Assembly: GCF_964019385.1 (NCBI RefSeq)
Contig: NC_088645.1
Coordinates: 41,025,338 to 41,089,337 of the forward strand
DNA: 64,000 nucleotides
Direction of reading: 5' to 3'
DNA from: Sycon ciliatum
Taxonomy: Eukaryota; Porifera; Calcarea; Leucosolenida; Sycettidae
A model generated the notes under the pieces. The model saw only the letters and a list, made by a program, of their open reading frames with translations, did not search any database and was not told the DNA's origin. A program made the position numbers and the translations under genes. Shown here one piece after another: positions 10,329-20,719 of the stretch (the stretch's first letter is position 1; every line of letters begins with the position of its first letter).

Positions 10329-10536
10329 GTCAATTTTTTCTTCAGACTTTTCCCGTTTGTCTCTTTCCCTCAAACCAGTTAATATTTTATGACTTGGGGC
10401 TCCCCGCGTGCTAGTTTGTACGTGAAGTGTGTGGGTTACAGTGAGGGCTGCGTCCCACCCGCCTGTGTGGATTCACAGGAAGTGTGAGTTACGAAGTCTG
10501 AAGAAAATGTTGAACGGCCTCTGCTGGGATGACGAC

Positions 10537-10609
10537 TACACCATAGCTCAGTGGTTAGAGCATCGCTGGCTTCAAGCGAAGGTCCCTGGTTCGTGTCCTG
10601 GTGGTGACA
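10537..10609 (+). ncRNA. tRNA-like SINE head, copy 2
   Basis: Same structure as copy 1. The T loop reads TTCGTGT, weakening box B compared with copies 1 and 3. Confidence 0.75.
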
Positions 10610-10817
10610 GTCAATTTTTTCTTCAGACTTTTCCCGTTTGTCTCTTTCCCTCAAACCAGTTAATATTTTATGACTTGGGGCTCCCCGCGTGCTAGTTTGT
10701 ACGTGAAGTGTGTGGGTTACAGTGAGGGCTGCGTCCCACCCGCCTGTGTGGATTCACAGGAAGTGTGAGTTACGAAGTCTGAAGAAAATGTTGAACGGCC
10801 TCTGCTGGGATGACGAC

Positions 10818-10890
10818 TACACCATAGCTCAGTGGTTAGAGCATCGCTGGCTTCAAGCGAAGGTCCCTGGTTCGAGTCCTGGTGGTGACA
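10818..10890 (+). ncRNA. tRNA-like SINE head, copy 3
   Basis: Same structure, with consensus TTCGAGT in the T loop. The body that follows ends in a (TTA)n-like tail at 10945-10975. Confidence 0.75.
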
Positions 10891-10945
10891 GTCAATTTTT
10901 TCTTCAGACTTTTCCCGTTTGTCTCTTTCCCTCAAACCAGTTAAT

Positions 10946-11300
10946 ATTATTATTATTATTATTTTATTTATTTTACTAGGGTGTTTCCCACAGACCTATG
11001 GTCTTCTTACGGGAGCCCCTAGAAAGGTTAAGCATGAACGAACAAATGGGCGATAATCTGTACAAGAGCGAACAGTGGAAGGCAGCATATTCCACCGATC
11101 AGAACCTATGTAGCCAAGACGAGAAAAAACAGCTTTAGTGTGGGCAGAAGGCAAGGCCAGAGAAAAAGAGATTTGGGACCTAGTGACGGCAGTAGTATGT
11201 GCACTCGAGGAGCGGGTATGGAAAAATTCTTTTAGGAGGGAGCTACATGTGCCGCTATGGACAGAGCGAAATACAAGAATAAAAAGCTTCAAATTGACTC
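10946..11300 (-). mobile_element. CR1-like LINE 3' end (family with ...FLGxPVRRP terminus)
   Basis: The minus-strand frame from 11292 is the last ~98 codons of a LINE protein: YILVFR-like start, RSQISFSLALPSAHTKA, GYIGSDRWNMLPSTVR and the terminal FLGAPVRRP. After the stop, the 3' UTR (ACCATAGGTCTGTGGG...) ends in an (ATA)n tail at 10946-10976. The same terminus, PVRRP or PIRRP followed by CCTGTGGGGATTGCCCTA, occurs at 36705-36870 and 37323-38458, so at least three copies of one family lie in this window. This copy is 5'-truncated. Confidence 0.85.
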
Positions 11301-12077
11301 AGACAGAAATGTGAGAGAGATTGTATAGGCTAAGAATATGAGAGGCACTGGTAAAGTTATCGAAACCAAAAACTATTCTTAGACACCTGTTAAATAGCCG
11401 GACATACAGGTGAATTGCTATTTCTGGACATTGTACATTTCTGGACATTTCGAGTAAAATAATTTTTCGTCGCGTGTAGAGTCAAGTCAGTCAGGTTGAT
11501 GAAGTTTTTTCTTGCCGTAGTTGACAGCTGGGTTGTTGTAGTTTCTCCTCGTGACGATGCCTTGTTGATAGCCTTTGCCTGTGAGGCATTTCAACGAGTT
11601 TTGTGGTACTATGTCGCATGAGAATTTTGAATTTTGAGTAAAATAAAAAGTAATGGACGAATCGTTGGCTTCCCCATGTGCACACCACTTCAGACGCTGT
11701 ATAGTCTTGGACCTGTTGGCTGGAAGTGTGAAGAGGCCAACTGCAGTCCACCAATAGAAAAAATAACAAAAATGGTGCAGTATAGGATGCCTTTTGACGC
11801 TATTTTACTTTCATGTCCAGAAATCCATACACTGAAATTTAGGCCAAAAAATTGGCCTGTCGAAAACGTCCTGCTATAAAGTCTCTGGGATCACAGCATG
11901 AGCAATTGTCACATATTTGGAAAGATGAAGGATTAGGCCATACAATAGATACAAAACGATATGAAAAATGTGAAACACACAGCCTGTGGGGCTCTATTTT
12001 ATTTTCATGTCCAGAAATTGCTATTCTTACATGACACGTGATCGTTGCCGGGGCCATGGCCAATCCGCGATATTCAT
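11301..12077. other. Unassigned region with a repeated TCATGTCCAGAAAT motif
   Basis: TTTTCATGTCCAGAAAT occurs at about 11812 and 12002, and in reverse complement near 11430 (ATTTCTGGACAT). This suggests a decayed small transposon or foldback. Frames at 11634-12034 have no recognised motif. Confidence 0.4.
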
Positions 12078-12840
12078 GTTAAAACAAAATGGCGTCACGA
12101 TTTATTGAAAGTGGTATAGTTTGTGGTACGAGTGTTCAAAACCATTTGAACTTCATACTGTTCGTCTTCTTTTTGACATGCTCTCTTTCCATCGTCCTAA
12201 GCTTTTGTTTGTTGAGAGCTGTTTTGGCTTTCTCCTATACCTCTGGGGGATGCCAAGTGATGGTTTTGAGAGGCTAGTGATGGCTGTGAGCGAGAGTTTG
12301 CCGATCGGCGTCGTCCTCGCTATAGAGATGAAAATACTAGTTACTGCGCACCTAGCAGATATCACAACACGTCGGAGCGTCCAGGAGCAAAGGAATCTTG
12401 GGTTTTCACTGGAATCTAGTTCCTCCAGCATCGTGTAGCCCACCGTCGGTGAATGGCGGTCCAGAAAGGTCGAACCTGGTCTTCTGCAGCATCTCGCAGT
12501 CCTGCGAGGCACACTGAATACGCCTGTCATGTATTCTACAAATAAAATCACGAAGTAGTGGACTTTACAGTGATGAGTCTATCCTGTATGCTGCAAAAGA
12601 CGCAGGAAATGTGACTGGTGTCTGTACACTCAGTGACTGGACGCCAACACCCCAGTCTTCTCCTGCAGGATCTGTTTGACATTGACATTATGCAGTAGGC
12701 CGGCATTGACCTGGTTTGGCAGCTATTGTAATAGTATCTGCCTGGTTGGATGTAGCAGGTTGGTGTTTGCTCGTCGTCCAGTCCGGAATTTTCTTGTAAC
12801 TCACGGTGGAGTACGCGCAGGGTTTGTGATCATCCCTGTT
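12078..12840 (+). repeat. Left arm of a 3.5 kb inverted-repeat structure
   Basis: Begins GTTAAAACAAAATGGCGTCA and is matched, in reverse complement, by the sequence ending at 15582. The match continues at high identity for at least ~620 bp and more loosely to about 12840. Its frame 12121-12438 (LLFVESCFGFLLYLWG...) is present in both arms, but I do not recognise a family. Confidence 0.9.
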
Positions 12841-13084
12841 CACTTCAATATTATCAAACACAACGTTCCCTTTGTCACTCATCTTATCCTGAGTACTGAA
12901 TTTGCTGACAATATTGCACCACACTTGTCACAACCTACCGCCACTGCTGGCGGTGGCGACTGGTTCGTCAATGGCGGTGACCAGGCTGACTGACTAGCTT
13001 CGAGACAGCGGCCTCGTTGTCAACCCCGCGGCAGCCTAAAGGTTGATTTTATTGATCCAGCCTCAGCGCCATGTTGACGATGCC

Positions 13085-13335
13085 CTAGTGACTGTGTGTC
13101 ATGGATTGCCTTGCCATCTGTGGTCATTGCCGTCCACCTTGGTGCAGCCCTTAACAACTGGCTCAGACCATGGGAGTCTCAAGTGGACAAAGTTGTTGCC
13201 AAAGTAGCTCAGAAGATTGGTGCATCGTGGTGTAGGTGAGCACATAACTAGGACTTCCCAGCGCCTATTTGTCCAGGCTGCGATACTATGTGACATGCTG
13301 GACCGACTGCAGGGGCCGCGCACATGCAGGCCGCC
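13085..13335 (+). mobile_element. LINE RT thumb/C-terminal fragment
   Basis: The frame reads 'WLRPWESQVDKVVAKVAQKIG' then, after a shift, 'RLFVQAAILCDML'. This parallels the intact LINE's 'MPWQPQVDASITKANKKIGTLW...RVLFFKAAIMPDLLY' (about 32360-32500). Short, frameshifted and inactive. It lies in the spacer between the inverted arms. Confidence 0.5.
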
Positions 13336-14829
13336 TGTTGCCAGTGCAGCATTCTGGAACGTTCCTTCCTTGAGATCCGTGGAATAATAACTTTCTTTGC
13401 TTCAAAGCAAGTTGCTTACCTTTCTATTGTGCTCCCAGTGTCCTTACAACAATAACCTACAGCAATGTTTTATTTTCCTTTCCATTCCCCAACCAATGAA
13501 TACTACAATGTCGATTCTATTTCTGAATACTTAAGTGTGTGCCCACGCACGCACGTGTGTGTGTGTATATACCTCACTCGCCACTCGAAGTTCTGTTCCC
13601 CATCACTGGAACACTGCCTGTTCTTTCAGGACCTGCCATCATCTGCGGATGGGCATTCAATGATTGTATTGTGTGTGTGTTTCATTCAGAATCAGATCCG
13701 CTATCGTTGCTATAAGAGAAAATCTGTGGGTTCACATCCAGCGCATTTGTAGATTTGCGTGCTTTTCTCGCCACGGGCGCATACATGGGACATTGTGTGT
13801 GTGTGTGTGCGTCTGTGTGTATGGGGATATTGTCTGTATCGGCTTTTGGTACTAATGTTCAGGTCTGTGCTTGCATGTGTGAACATGAAATTGTTCGGTT
13901 CTGTGCATGCTATTGCTATGTTGTATTTTATTGTATGTATGTGTGCATTTCCACGAACAGTGTAGATGAGCGTGGAGAGTGCATTCATCCCTCATCAACC
14001 ACGTCCCCTTGGGCTTACGAGAGTTTTTTCTGCGTACCTCTCATTTTTGTTTGTTTCTCTCTGATACTGTATTGATGCCGGTACCTGTACCTCGATGTGT
14101 TCCTCTATCTGCGGTCGCCTTTAACCTTCAGTCAAGTTAACGTTTATTGTGCTCTATTTATCGTGCGAATCAAAATTAACAATAATAACACAAGTCGTGC
14201 TAGAGTGACGACATGTGCGTGTAGTAGGGTTGATGCGATTGGACGTTATAATTAGGTGGAACAGAACACACATTGGGCAGATTGATTGGGCATCATTGAT
14301 TGTGCTCAGTCTAAACAGTGAACATAATAATTATCTCCAGTGACAGACTGTAGCGGCTAGCCTCCAATAGGTAGCTGGCACTAGTCGCTACTGCTTGTTT
14401 GACAGGTGCCGCCAGAACCCCTGTTGTGTCATGCTATAGATGCACATGCCCTATTCTGGGGCATACTGAGGTACTTTGATTTTGTTGACTGCATGTAGAC
14501 AGCATCCAATAGTAGTACTCGTAGACCTTGGCTCTTTGTAGGTCAACCACCATCGCATGGATCGATCGGTGACTATGCACTTGGAGGTTGGAATAGCCCG
14601 CGCTGAACAGATCTTGCCATGGCCCAGGGAGTGAACTCGCTTACTCGACTATCCCGGTTTTAGTTAACCAGCATGAGTGGTGCAATTTGTCCATACCATC
14701 ATGCGTTGCGAGCTCACAGTTGTTTGGGCAGGTTTTGAGCTGCACCACGAAACAAAGCGAAATAACGGCGTGACTGTAGAGCAAGGAAGCGGCGAGACGG
14801 CACTTCCAGGACAAGACAGGCAGTAGAGA
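13336..14829. other. Spacer between inverted arms, no gene recognised
   Basis: Contains short GT-rich microsatellites (about 13555-13568 and 13795-13812) but no recognised coding region. Confidence 0.5.
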
Positions 14830-15582
14830 TGTGTTCACAGCACGAGCAACCTCTTAAACCCTGCCGGTACTCCACAGTTACAAGAAAATGTCGGACTGGA
14901 CGACGCGCCAATGCAAACCTGCTTCATCCACCCAGGCAGATAGCTGCCAAACCAGGCCAATGTCAACCCACTGCATACCGGTATGTCAATGTCAAACCGA
15001 TCCTGCAGGAGAAGACTGGGATGATATTGGCGTCCAGTGTATGGACACCAGTCACATTTCCTGCGTCTTTTGCAGCATACTGGATAGACTCATCACTGTA
15101 AAGTCCACTACTTCGTGATTTTTATTTGTAGAATACATGACAGGCGTATTCAGTGTGCCTCGCAGGACTGCGAGATGCTGCAGAAGACCAGGTTCGACCT
15201 TTCTGGACCGCCATTCACCGACGGTGGGCTACACGATGCTGGAGGAACTAGATTCCAGTGAAAACCCAAGATTCCTTTGTTCCTGGACGCTCCGACGTGT
15301 TGTGATATCTGCCAGGTGCGCAGTAACTAGTAGTTTCATCTCTATAGCGAGGACGACGCCGATCGGCAAACTCTCGCTCACAGCCATCACTAGCCTCTCA
15401 AAACCATCACTTGGCACCCCCCAGAGGTATAGGAGAAAGCCAAAACAGCTCTCAACAAACAAAAGCTAAGGACGATGGAAAGAGAGCATGTCAAAAAGAA
15501 GACGAACAGTATGAAGTTCAAATGGTTTTGAACACACCAACTATACCACTTTCAATAAATCGTGACGCCATTTTGTTTTAAC
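14830..15582 (-). repeat. Right arm of the 3.5 kb inverted-repeat structure
   Basis: Reverse complement of 12078-12840, ending TGACGCCATTTTGTTTTAAC at 15582. Differences are scattered substitutions and small indels, so the two arms are close but not identical. No clear target duplication flanks the pair. Confidence 0.9.
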
Positions 15583-15633
15583 ACGCATACGGTCCATAGG
15601 CGATCTTCCCGCCGCGGGCATAATCAGGCCATT

Positions 15634-15722
15634 AGGACCGTTTGACGTCATTTCGGGAGTTTCAGGACCGTTTGACGTCATTTCGGGAATGTTCGGACCG
15701 TTTGACGTCATTTCGGGAATAA
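15634..15722. repeat. Three tandem copies of a ~31 bp unit carrying a CRE palindrome
   Basis: The unit GGACCGTTTGACGTCATTTC is repeated three times, with GGGA and a variable linker between copies. Each contains TGACGTCA, the consensus CREB/ATF binding site. A regulatory role is inference; the repeat itself is plain. Confidence 0.9.
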
Positions 15723-15726
15723 TTTT

Positions 15727-15760
15727 TCGACCTTTCGACCTTTCGACCTTTGACCTTCCC
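15727..15760. repeat. Short tandem TTTCGACC repeat
   Basis: About four copies of an 8-9 bp unit directly after the CRE repeat. Confidence 0.85.
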
Positions 15761-15795
15761 TAATATGTTGCTTCGCGATGTAAGAAATCAAATCA

Positions 15796-15912
15796 AGCAC
15801 GCTCTGTCTGTCATGATGGCTGAATCTTGCCCTTGCCTGCAGCCCTCGGGACTACGGCCCTTGGGCTGCAGGCTCGGGCAAGATTCAGCCATCATGACCT
15901 CCTGAGCGTGCT
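15796..15912. repeat. Palindrome with ~50 bp arms
   Basis: AAGCACGCTC...GTCATGATGGCTGAATCTTG at the left is mirrored by CAAGATTCAGCCATCATGAC...GAGCGTGCTT at the right. A CTGCAGCC/GGCTGCAG inner stem and a short loop complete it. A 5 bp bulge (TGTCT/CTCCT) occurs in both arms. It lies just upstream of the transposase gene and may be its subterminal repeat. Confidence 0.9.
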
Positions 15913-16084
15913 TGATTACATACTTCACCTCGTAGTAGTCGGCGCCTACGCGTGCGCGTAGACTCTACGCCACCAGCAGGCCAGCGGAGCTTGGGCAAAA
16001 TTATGTGTTTTTTTGTGAAATTAATATTTGTGACAATTACCTTGTCAAAATTGCTGTCAGGAGCTGCTGGAGACGATAGGCAAT

Positions 16085-16940
16085 GCAAAGCGACGTTCTA
16101 GAACACCCAAGAGAGTATTTCACGGCAATCAATTTGGTCGTGAAGGTAGTGCAAGTGCGCAGGAAGAGCAGGCCGTCGCGGATGATGAAGAAGAGGCGAT
16201 CGCCACTAGAAGCAGCAATTCTGAGAAATATTTTTTAATTGCAAGATTTGAGTTTTTCGACCTGGAATGTGGACATAGACAGCAGCTCCGAGTCAGAGAG
16301 CGATGCCGGTGACTCTGATCACAGATAAACTGGCCCAGCAGGTCCAAGTGATGGCTTCTCTGGCGTTGGGTATCGCTTTGTGAGCTTGGGCCTCCTGCTC
16401 GCTGCCATTGCACTTGTTTGTGTGTGTAAGTCATGCAAGAGTGGCAATGTGATTGTGAAGGAGGGAAAACGCAGTGGCCTGGCTGCGACAATCACCTTCT
16501 CATGTTCAGAGTGCCCTGCTGAAGTTTCTTTGTCCCTGTCGCCCAAGCTCCCAGGATCTCTTTATGAGATAAATCGCAGTGTTCGCAATGCACATGAGCG
16601 GCGTGTTCGTCAAGCACTGGTAAAATTATGTGCAGTGCTCAATATGCCAACGCCAATGAGTCGAAGCAGTTTATCTGGCCACCAGAATGCTATATTCTGA
16701 AGTAGAGGTGTTTGCTGAGAAAAGCATGGATGGTGCTAGCAGTGCTGTGCAAGATGCTGTCGGCGGTGACATGGCTGTTTCAGCGGATGGTACATGGATG
16801 CGCCGCGGCTTTTCCTCACTCTATCGTGCTATGTCCGTTACTGCATGGGAGACTGGCCAAGTCGCTAAGTGACGGCAAATCCGAGTATCAGCGGTAGTGG
16901 ACGCCTGACAAACAAGCTCATTGACTCCTTGCAGAACTGG
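16085..16940 (+). pseudogene. 'Mutator-like' DNA transposase, 5' part (split by Gypsy)
   Basis: Successive frames read AKRRSRTPKRVFHGNQFG, then DIDSSSESESDAGDSD, then GYRFVSLGLLLAAIALVCVC with the zinc-type CKSCKSGNVIV and CSECP pairs, then VNMPTP-like and VSADGTWMRRGFSSLYRAMS. This order is that of the large metazoan 'Mutator-like' transposase family (Repbase may class relatives with Kolobok). The frame then jumps to SLSDGKS and GRLTNKLIDSLQNW, skipping the central catalytic part present in full-length relatives. Stops and frameshifts (about 16320, 16700, 16870) confirm inactivity. At 16940 the Gypsy LTR begins; the gene resumes in frame at 22102. Confidence 0.8.
16937..16940. other. Gypsy target-site duplication, left (CTGG)
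   Basis: CTGG precedes the LTR here and follows the other LTR at 22102-22105. Four-base duplications are normal for Ty3/Gypsy integration. Removing the element and one copy restores the transposase reading frame. Confidence 0.9.
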
Positions 16941-17181
16941 TGTTAGCTGCTCCCGGCTAGTGATGCCCCCTCACACCGGAACACAAGGGTATTATGATTG
17001 GATAATTAGAAGTATTTGATAAGAGTGTAGACAGAAGGAGAACAGGACAACGACAACTCAAGACTAGACCACAACAGAACTGGAGCATGCGCTCTTCTAT
17101 GTGAGTGCTCATTGCCAAGGGGAACGAGCGGGAAATACGAATGGTGAGTATTCAGGTCGTAGCATACATACACCTATTACA
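16941..17181 (-). repeat. Gypsy 3' LTR (left in window)
   Basis: Starts TGTTAGCTGC and ends ATTACA (TG...CA on either strand). One C/T difference (GACCACAAC here, GACTACAAC in the other LTR) and lacks a 4 bp duplication found in the other copy. Confidence 0.95.
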
Positions 17182-17200
17182 CTGTGCCCCCTTAGCTAAA
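17182..17200 (-). other. Polypurine tract next to the 3' LTR
   Basis: On the minus strand, AAGGGGGCACAG lies directly before the 3' LTR, as expected for the plus-strand DNA primer. It is short and interrupted by C. Confidence 0.6.
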
Positions 17201-17267
17201 ATTCACGTCCACGGGAATGAACAAAATACCTAGGAAACAACAAAAGAAAACAAACCAAATAATAAAC

Positions 17268-20200
17268 TCAGTCCAGGACATAGTCAGCTAGTCGAGCAGG
17301 TGCAGTGCGAACACGGCCAGAACGACGAGAAACAGGAGAAGAAGTACGGACCGGATCAGACGACGGCGGCTGTAGCGGCGGAAAATCATCATCGGACAGC
17401 GTAATCGGGTCAGGACGAGAAGCAGTAACGGCAGGCGGTTGACAGTCGGGAGGACGGGAAACGGCTTCAGGCGGACGAACAAACTTGCCACTGGCAGCAT
17501 CATATCTGGTGAAACACTCAGACAGAGCAGGATCAGCATACAGAGCAAGAAGACTCTGAGGCTTGTAACAATCCGGCAACGGTCCAGCGGCAGAGGCACC
17601 AGGAGGACGAACAAAAACGGCCGGAGGAAGAATCTCGGCAGCCGGAGGAACATCAGCAGCAAGTGGCATTTCATCAGCAGCTGACAACGAAACATCACGG
17701 GCAAGAGGCGGCGGACTCGGCGGAGGAGACGGGGCAGCATCTTGCGGCGGCGTTGGTGCCAGTGGCGGAGACTCACTGTGCACATGTGCTTCAGGTTCGG
17801 CTAGCAAGCGCGACAGACCATCAGCATTCAGATGTTGGCGACCTGGACGGTGGACGACTCGGAATTCATATTCGGATAAACAGTCAAGCCAACGTGCTTT
17901 CCGTCCGCGGGGTTCCTTCAGGTTCCGGAGTGCAGTCAACGCAGTATTGTCCGTCCTGGCAACAAATGGTCGTGCCAACAAGTAGTGCCTGAAATACTCC
18001 GCAAAATAGACCAGAGCAAGGGCCTCACGATCGCTAGCATCGTAGTTGCGCTCAGCTTTCGTCAGTACACGGCTGCCGTACCCAATTGGTCGCTCAGTTC
18101 CATCCTGGATCTGGCTGAGGACTGCACCAATCGACACATTGCTCGCATCGGTGTCCAGAATGAATGCACCTGCTGAATCTTCAAACTGGGGGTACGCCAT
18201 CACCGGCGCACTGGCAAGCGAACGCTTCAGAGCCTGGAACGCCGCTTCGCAAGCTTTCGACCACGCAAAGCGAGCATTCTTGCCTGTCAGAGCAGTCAGC
18301 GGAGCAGCACGCTGGGCGAACCCACGGATGAAGCGGCGATAATATCCAGCGAAGCCAAGGAACTCGCGGACAGCTGTGACATATTTCGGAGTCTTCCAGT
18401 TCCTGACCGCGACGAGTTTGGCCTCATTCGGGGAGATGCCCTCCGCTGACACGCGGTGTCCTAGGAAAGTGACCTCCTCCTGGAAGAAGGAGCATTTCTT
18501 CAGATTGAACCGCAGTCCAGCGGACCGAACTCGCGCGAACACGGGCAGCAGAATCTGGAGTTGGCCAGACAGCGTTTCGCTGGCATTCAGGACATCATCA
18601 AAGAACACACGGCAGAATGGCTGGGCCGGTGTGTTACATAAGCCACTCAGGACTGCTTCCATTACGCGCTGAAATGTCGCTGGGCCATTCCTGCAGCCCA
18701 TCGGCAGAACATTAAACTCAAACAAGCCTAGTGGCGTGGTAAATGCAGTCTTAGCCTTGTCGCTTCCTTCCATTGCTATTTGCCAGTACCCTGACGCTAA
18801 GTCAAGGGACGTGAAATACCGACAGCCAGACAGGGAATCAAGCATGTCATCCGCCCGGGGAATCGGGTAAGCATCAGGCTCGGTGACAGAGTTCAACTTC
18901 CTGTAGTCGATACAGAGTCGAAGAGAGCCATCCTTCTTTGGCACCAATACTATGGGTGATGCCCACGGACTAATCGATTCTTGTATTATGCCTTGCTTTA
19001 ACAGCGTATTCAGTAGATCTTGCAGAGCCTTCCGGCGGTGATATGGAATCCGCCTGGTAGGTTGTTTTATAGGGTTATTTTGTCCTGTGTTAATTTTATG
19101 AGGGAATATGTCACAGTAGCCATAGTCATCATCATGCAAGATAAATAAATCGTGGTTATCATGAAGTAGTTCAGTGAGCGTGCGAGACTGTTCTGTGGAG
19201 AGATGATTTTGTGCGTTGATATATTCATCGATGACTTTCTTGCGTTGCTCAGTTAGCGGGATCAGGTCGGGTGAAACTGAGGAAACCATAGCTTCAGTGT
19301 CGTCAATATGTTCACAATCTGTAGGAATTTGATGAAGTTCGGCAACATTGGTATTTTTATGAATGAGTATAGGATGATTTGCATGATTTTCAACAGCCAC
19401 AACCACACGTGTTTGGTTAGGGCCAACAGTTACAAGACTAGGAGTCACTGCCACATCTGGATGCTTCGCCATAAAGGACTTCAATGGATCTGCCACGCAA
19501 TCCATCGCAACCGTGCACACATCAACAGCTGCACAAGGCACCAAGACAACATGTCCTGCAGGTACCGACAACTCCATCTCAAACACCACACGAGATGAGT
19601 ATACCACATGGTCAGCCACACTCTCGGGTGCACACGCCGGGACAACGCCAGGTTGAGCCATGGGTTCAACAACCCGTGCAGACAATGAATCGTCAAGGGC
19701 AACACGAGAAGAATACGACGAAACAGGTACATCGTCGGAGCATGCATCAGAATGAGGAGTATGAGTATTACATGAGGGGGAAGTATTACGCGGAACAATA
19801 CGATCATAGGGCGTACGTGACGGAGGACACCCAGAACCAGAAACATGCAACGGAACAGACACATCGCCAAACATCACAACACCACGAGCAATGTCTAATA
19901 CACCACCATGCTGCAACAAAAAATCGAAACCAAGAATCATGTCGCAGTGAATACCAGGAGAGACAACAACCGTGTGCTGGAAAGACAGATTTCCTAGCGA
20001 CATACACAGATCCATGGATCCAACGACAGGAAGTTGTGCGCCATTGACTGCACACAACCGCGGAGCAGACTCTAGAGGAGGTCGCTCTGTCAAATTAGGC
20101 AACAATTTAGAATGCACTAGCGACACACTTGAACCAGAATCAACAAGAGCAACAACAGGAGATGAAGACGAAGACGAAAGACAAACATCAACGTGCACAA

Positions 20201-20303
20201 TAATGGGTGAGATCGCACCACATACCTCCTCGAGGGGCTCCACTCGGACGACTGACGGCGGCCCCGTGTCACCAGTCCAACCTAGTTTTTTGCGTGCGGG
20301 CAA
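17268..20303 (-). CDS. pol: Gypsy Pol: protease-reverse transcriptase-RNase H, no integrase
   Basis: A single 1011-codon frame. The aspartic protease is near the N-terminus (ALVDSGSSVSLV, catalytic Asp at residue 55). The RT follows with PKKDGSLRLCIDYRKLN, FTSLDLASGYWQIAM and a FFDD active site. RNase H follows: FILDTDASNVSIGAVLSQ, ALALVYFAEYFRHYL and VARTDNTALTAL. After NADGLSRLL there is a Pro/Ala-rich stretch of about 180 residues ending RRSGRVRTAPARLADYVLD, the usual tail of Gypsy integrases. The HHCC zinc finger and D,D-35-E core of integrase, normally about 300 residues, are absent, yet the frame stays open. It overlaps the end of Gag by about 20 bp in another frame, so expression would need frameshifting or reinitiation. 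The start at 20303 is the first ATG after the overlap. Confidence 0.93.
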   Translation of the reverse strand: MPARKKLGWTGDTGPPSVVRVEPLEEVCGAISPIIVHVDVCLSSSSSSPVVALVDSGSSVSLVHSKLLPNLTERPPLESAPRLCAVNGAQLPVVGSMDLCMSLGNLSFQHTVVVSPGIHCDMILGFDFLLQHGGVLDIARGVVMFGDVSVPLHVSGSGCPPSRTPYDRIVPRNTSPSCNTHTPHSDACSDDVPVSSYSSRVALDDSLSARVVEPMAQPGVVPACAPESVADHVVYSSRVVFEMELSVPAGHVVLVPCAAVDVCTVAMDCVADPLKSFMAKHPDVAVTPSLVTVGPNQTRVVVAVENHANHPILIHKNTNVAELHQIPTDCEHIDDTEAMVSSVSPDLIPLTEQRKKVIDEYINAQNHLSTEQSRTLTELLHDNHDLFILHDDDYGYCDIFPHKINTGQNNPIKQPTRRIPYHRRKALQDLLNTLLKQGIIQESISPWASPIVLVPKKDGSLRLCIDYRKLNSVTEPDAYPIPRADDMLDSLSGCRYFTSLDLASGYWQIAMEGSDKAKTAFTTPLGLFEFNVLPMGCRNGPATFQRVMEAVLSGLCNTPAQPFCRVFFDDVLNASETLSGQLQILLPVFARVRSAGLRFNLKKCSFFQEEVTFLGHRVSAEGISPNEAKLVAVRNWKTPKYVTAVREFLGFAGYYRRFIRGFAQRAAPLTALTGKNARFAWSKACEAAFQALKRSLASAPVMAYPQFEDSAGAFILDTDASNVSIGAVLSQIQDGTERPIGYGSRVLTKAERNYDASDREALALVYFAEYFRHYLLARPFVARTDNTALTALRNLKEPRGRKARWLDCLSEYEFRVVHRPGRQHLNADGLSRLLAEPEAHVHSESPPLAPTPPQDAAPSPPPSPPPLARDVSLSAADEMPLAADVPPAAEILPPAVFVRPPGASAAGPLPDCYKPQSLLALYADPALSECFTRYDAASGKFVRPPEAVSRPPDCQPPAVTASRPDPITLSDDDFPPLQPPSSDPVRTSSPVSRRSGRVRTAPARLADYVLD

Positions 20304-20719
20304 GATGCAATGAAGTGGCCCTCTTCACCACATCCATGGCACACTCCACGGACAGGCCTCGCAAAACTCTGGCCACGACCACGACTAGGCGCACCAGCAC
20401 CAGCACCACGAGCAACAAAACGTACATGGTCTTGCTGGGGTCGGGTGGGGCGATACAGACCCACGCTCTCCATTTTCGCCTCCAAAGCAGAGAGACGCGA
20501 ATCAAAACTCGACAAAAGCGAAGCCAACTGGTCTCGCTCAGATTCCGACTTCAGTGGACCGACTGCTGCGTAGGGGTCACGACCATGAGCAGTGCGACGG
20601 GGCTTCACTTCCGGAGCAGCAGCAAATACGGGCTGTGCATACTGGTAAGGTACGGTGCGGGCCTGCTCGCGAGCATAAATAGCACCTACCTCGATGGCCT
20701 TTTGGACCGCCGCATCCAA
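20282..20719 (-). pseudogene. gag: Gypsy Gag, C-terminal part with zinc knuckle
   Basis: The frame ends with CHGCGEEGHFIASC, a C-x2-C-x4-H-x4-C nucleic-acid-binding knuckle, preceded by an Arg/Gly-rich stretch. It starts inside the gene: the upstream part is in another frame (20686-21120), so a 1-2 base indel near 20700 has split Gag. Confidence 0.85.

Larger units (their letters stand above)
10033..10945 (+). repeat. Tandem array of a 281 bp unit containing a tRNA-like gene
   Basis: Three full units (10048-10328, 10329-10609, 10610-10890, counted from tRNA 3' end to tRNA 3' end) follow a partial unit. Spacing is exactly 281 bp and the units differ at only a few positions, for example GATCCC versus GGTCCC in the variable loop and TTCGAG versus TTCGTG in the T loop. 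Each unit carries a tRNA-like head plus a body with ...CAGACTTTTCCCGTTTGTCTC. The same head and body occur once, in reverse, at 61453-61574, which identifies the family as a dispersed tRNA-derived SINE that has become tandem here. Confidence 0.9.

Noticed and set aside
10256..10890. Three functional tRNA genes
   Set aside because: Acceptor and T-stem mismatches and G at position 33 argue against working tRNAs; the shared body and dispersed copy mark a SINE.
13555..13855. GT-rich frames resembling membrane proteins
   Set aside because: Caused by GTGTGT runs; no supporting structure.
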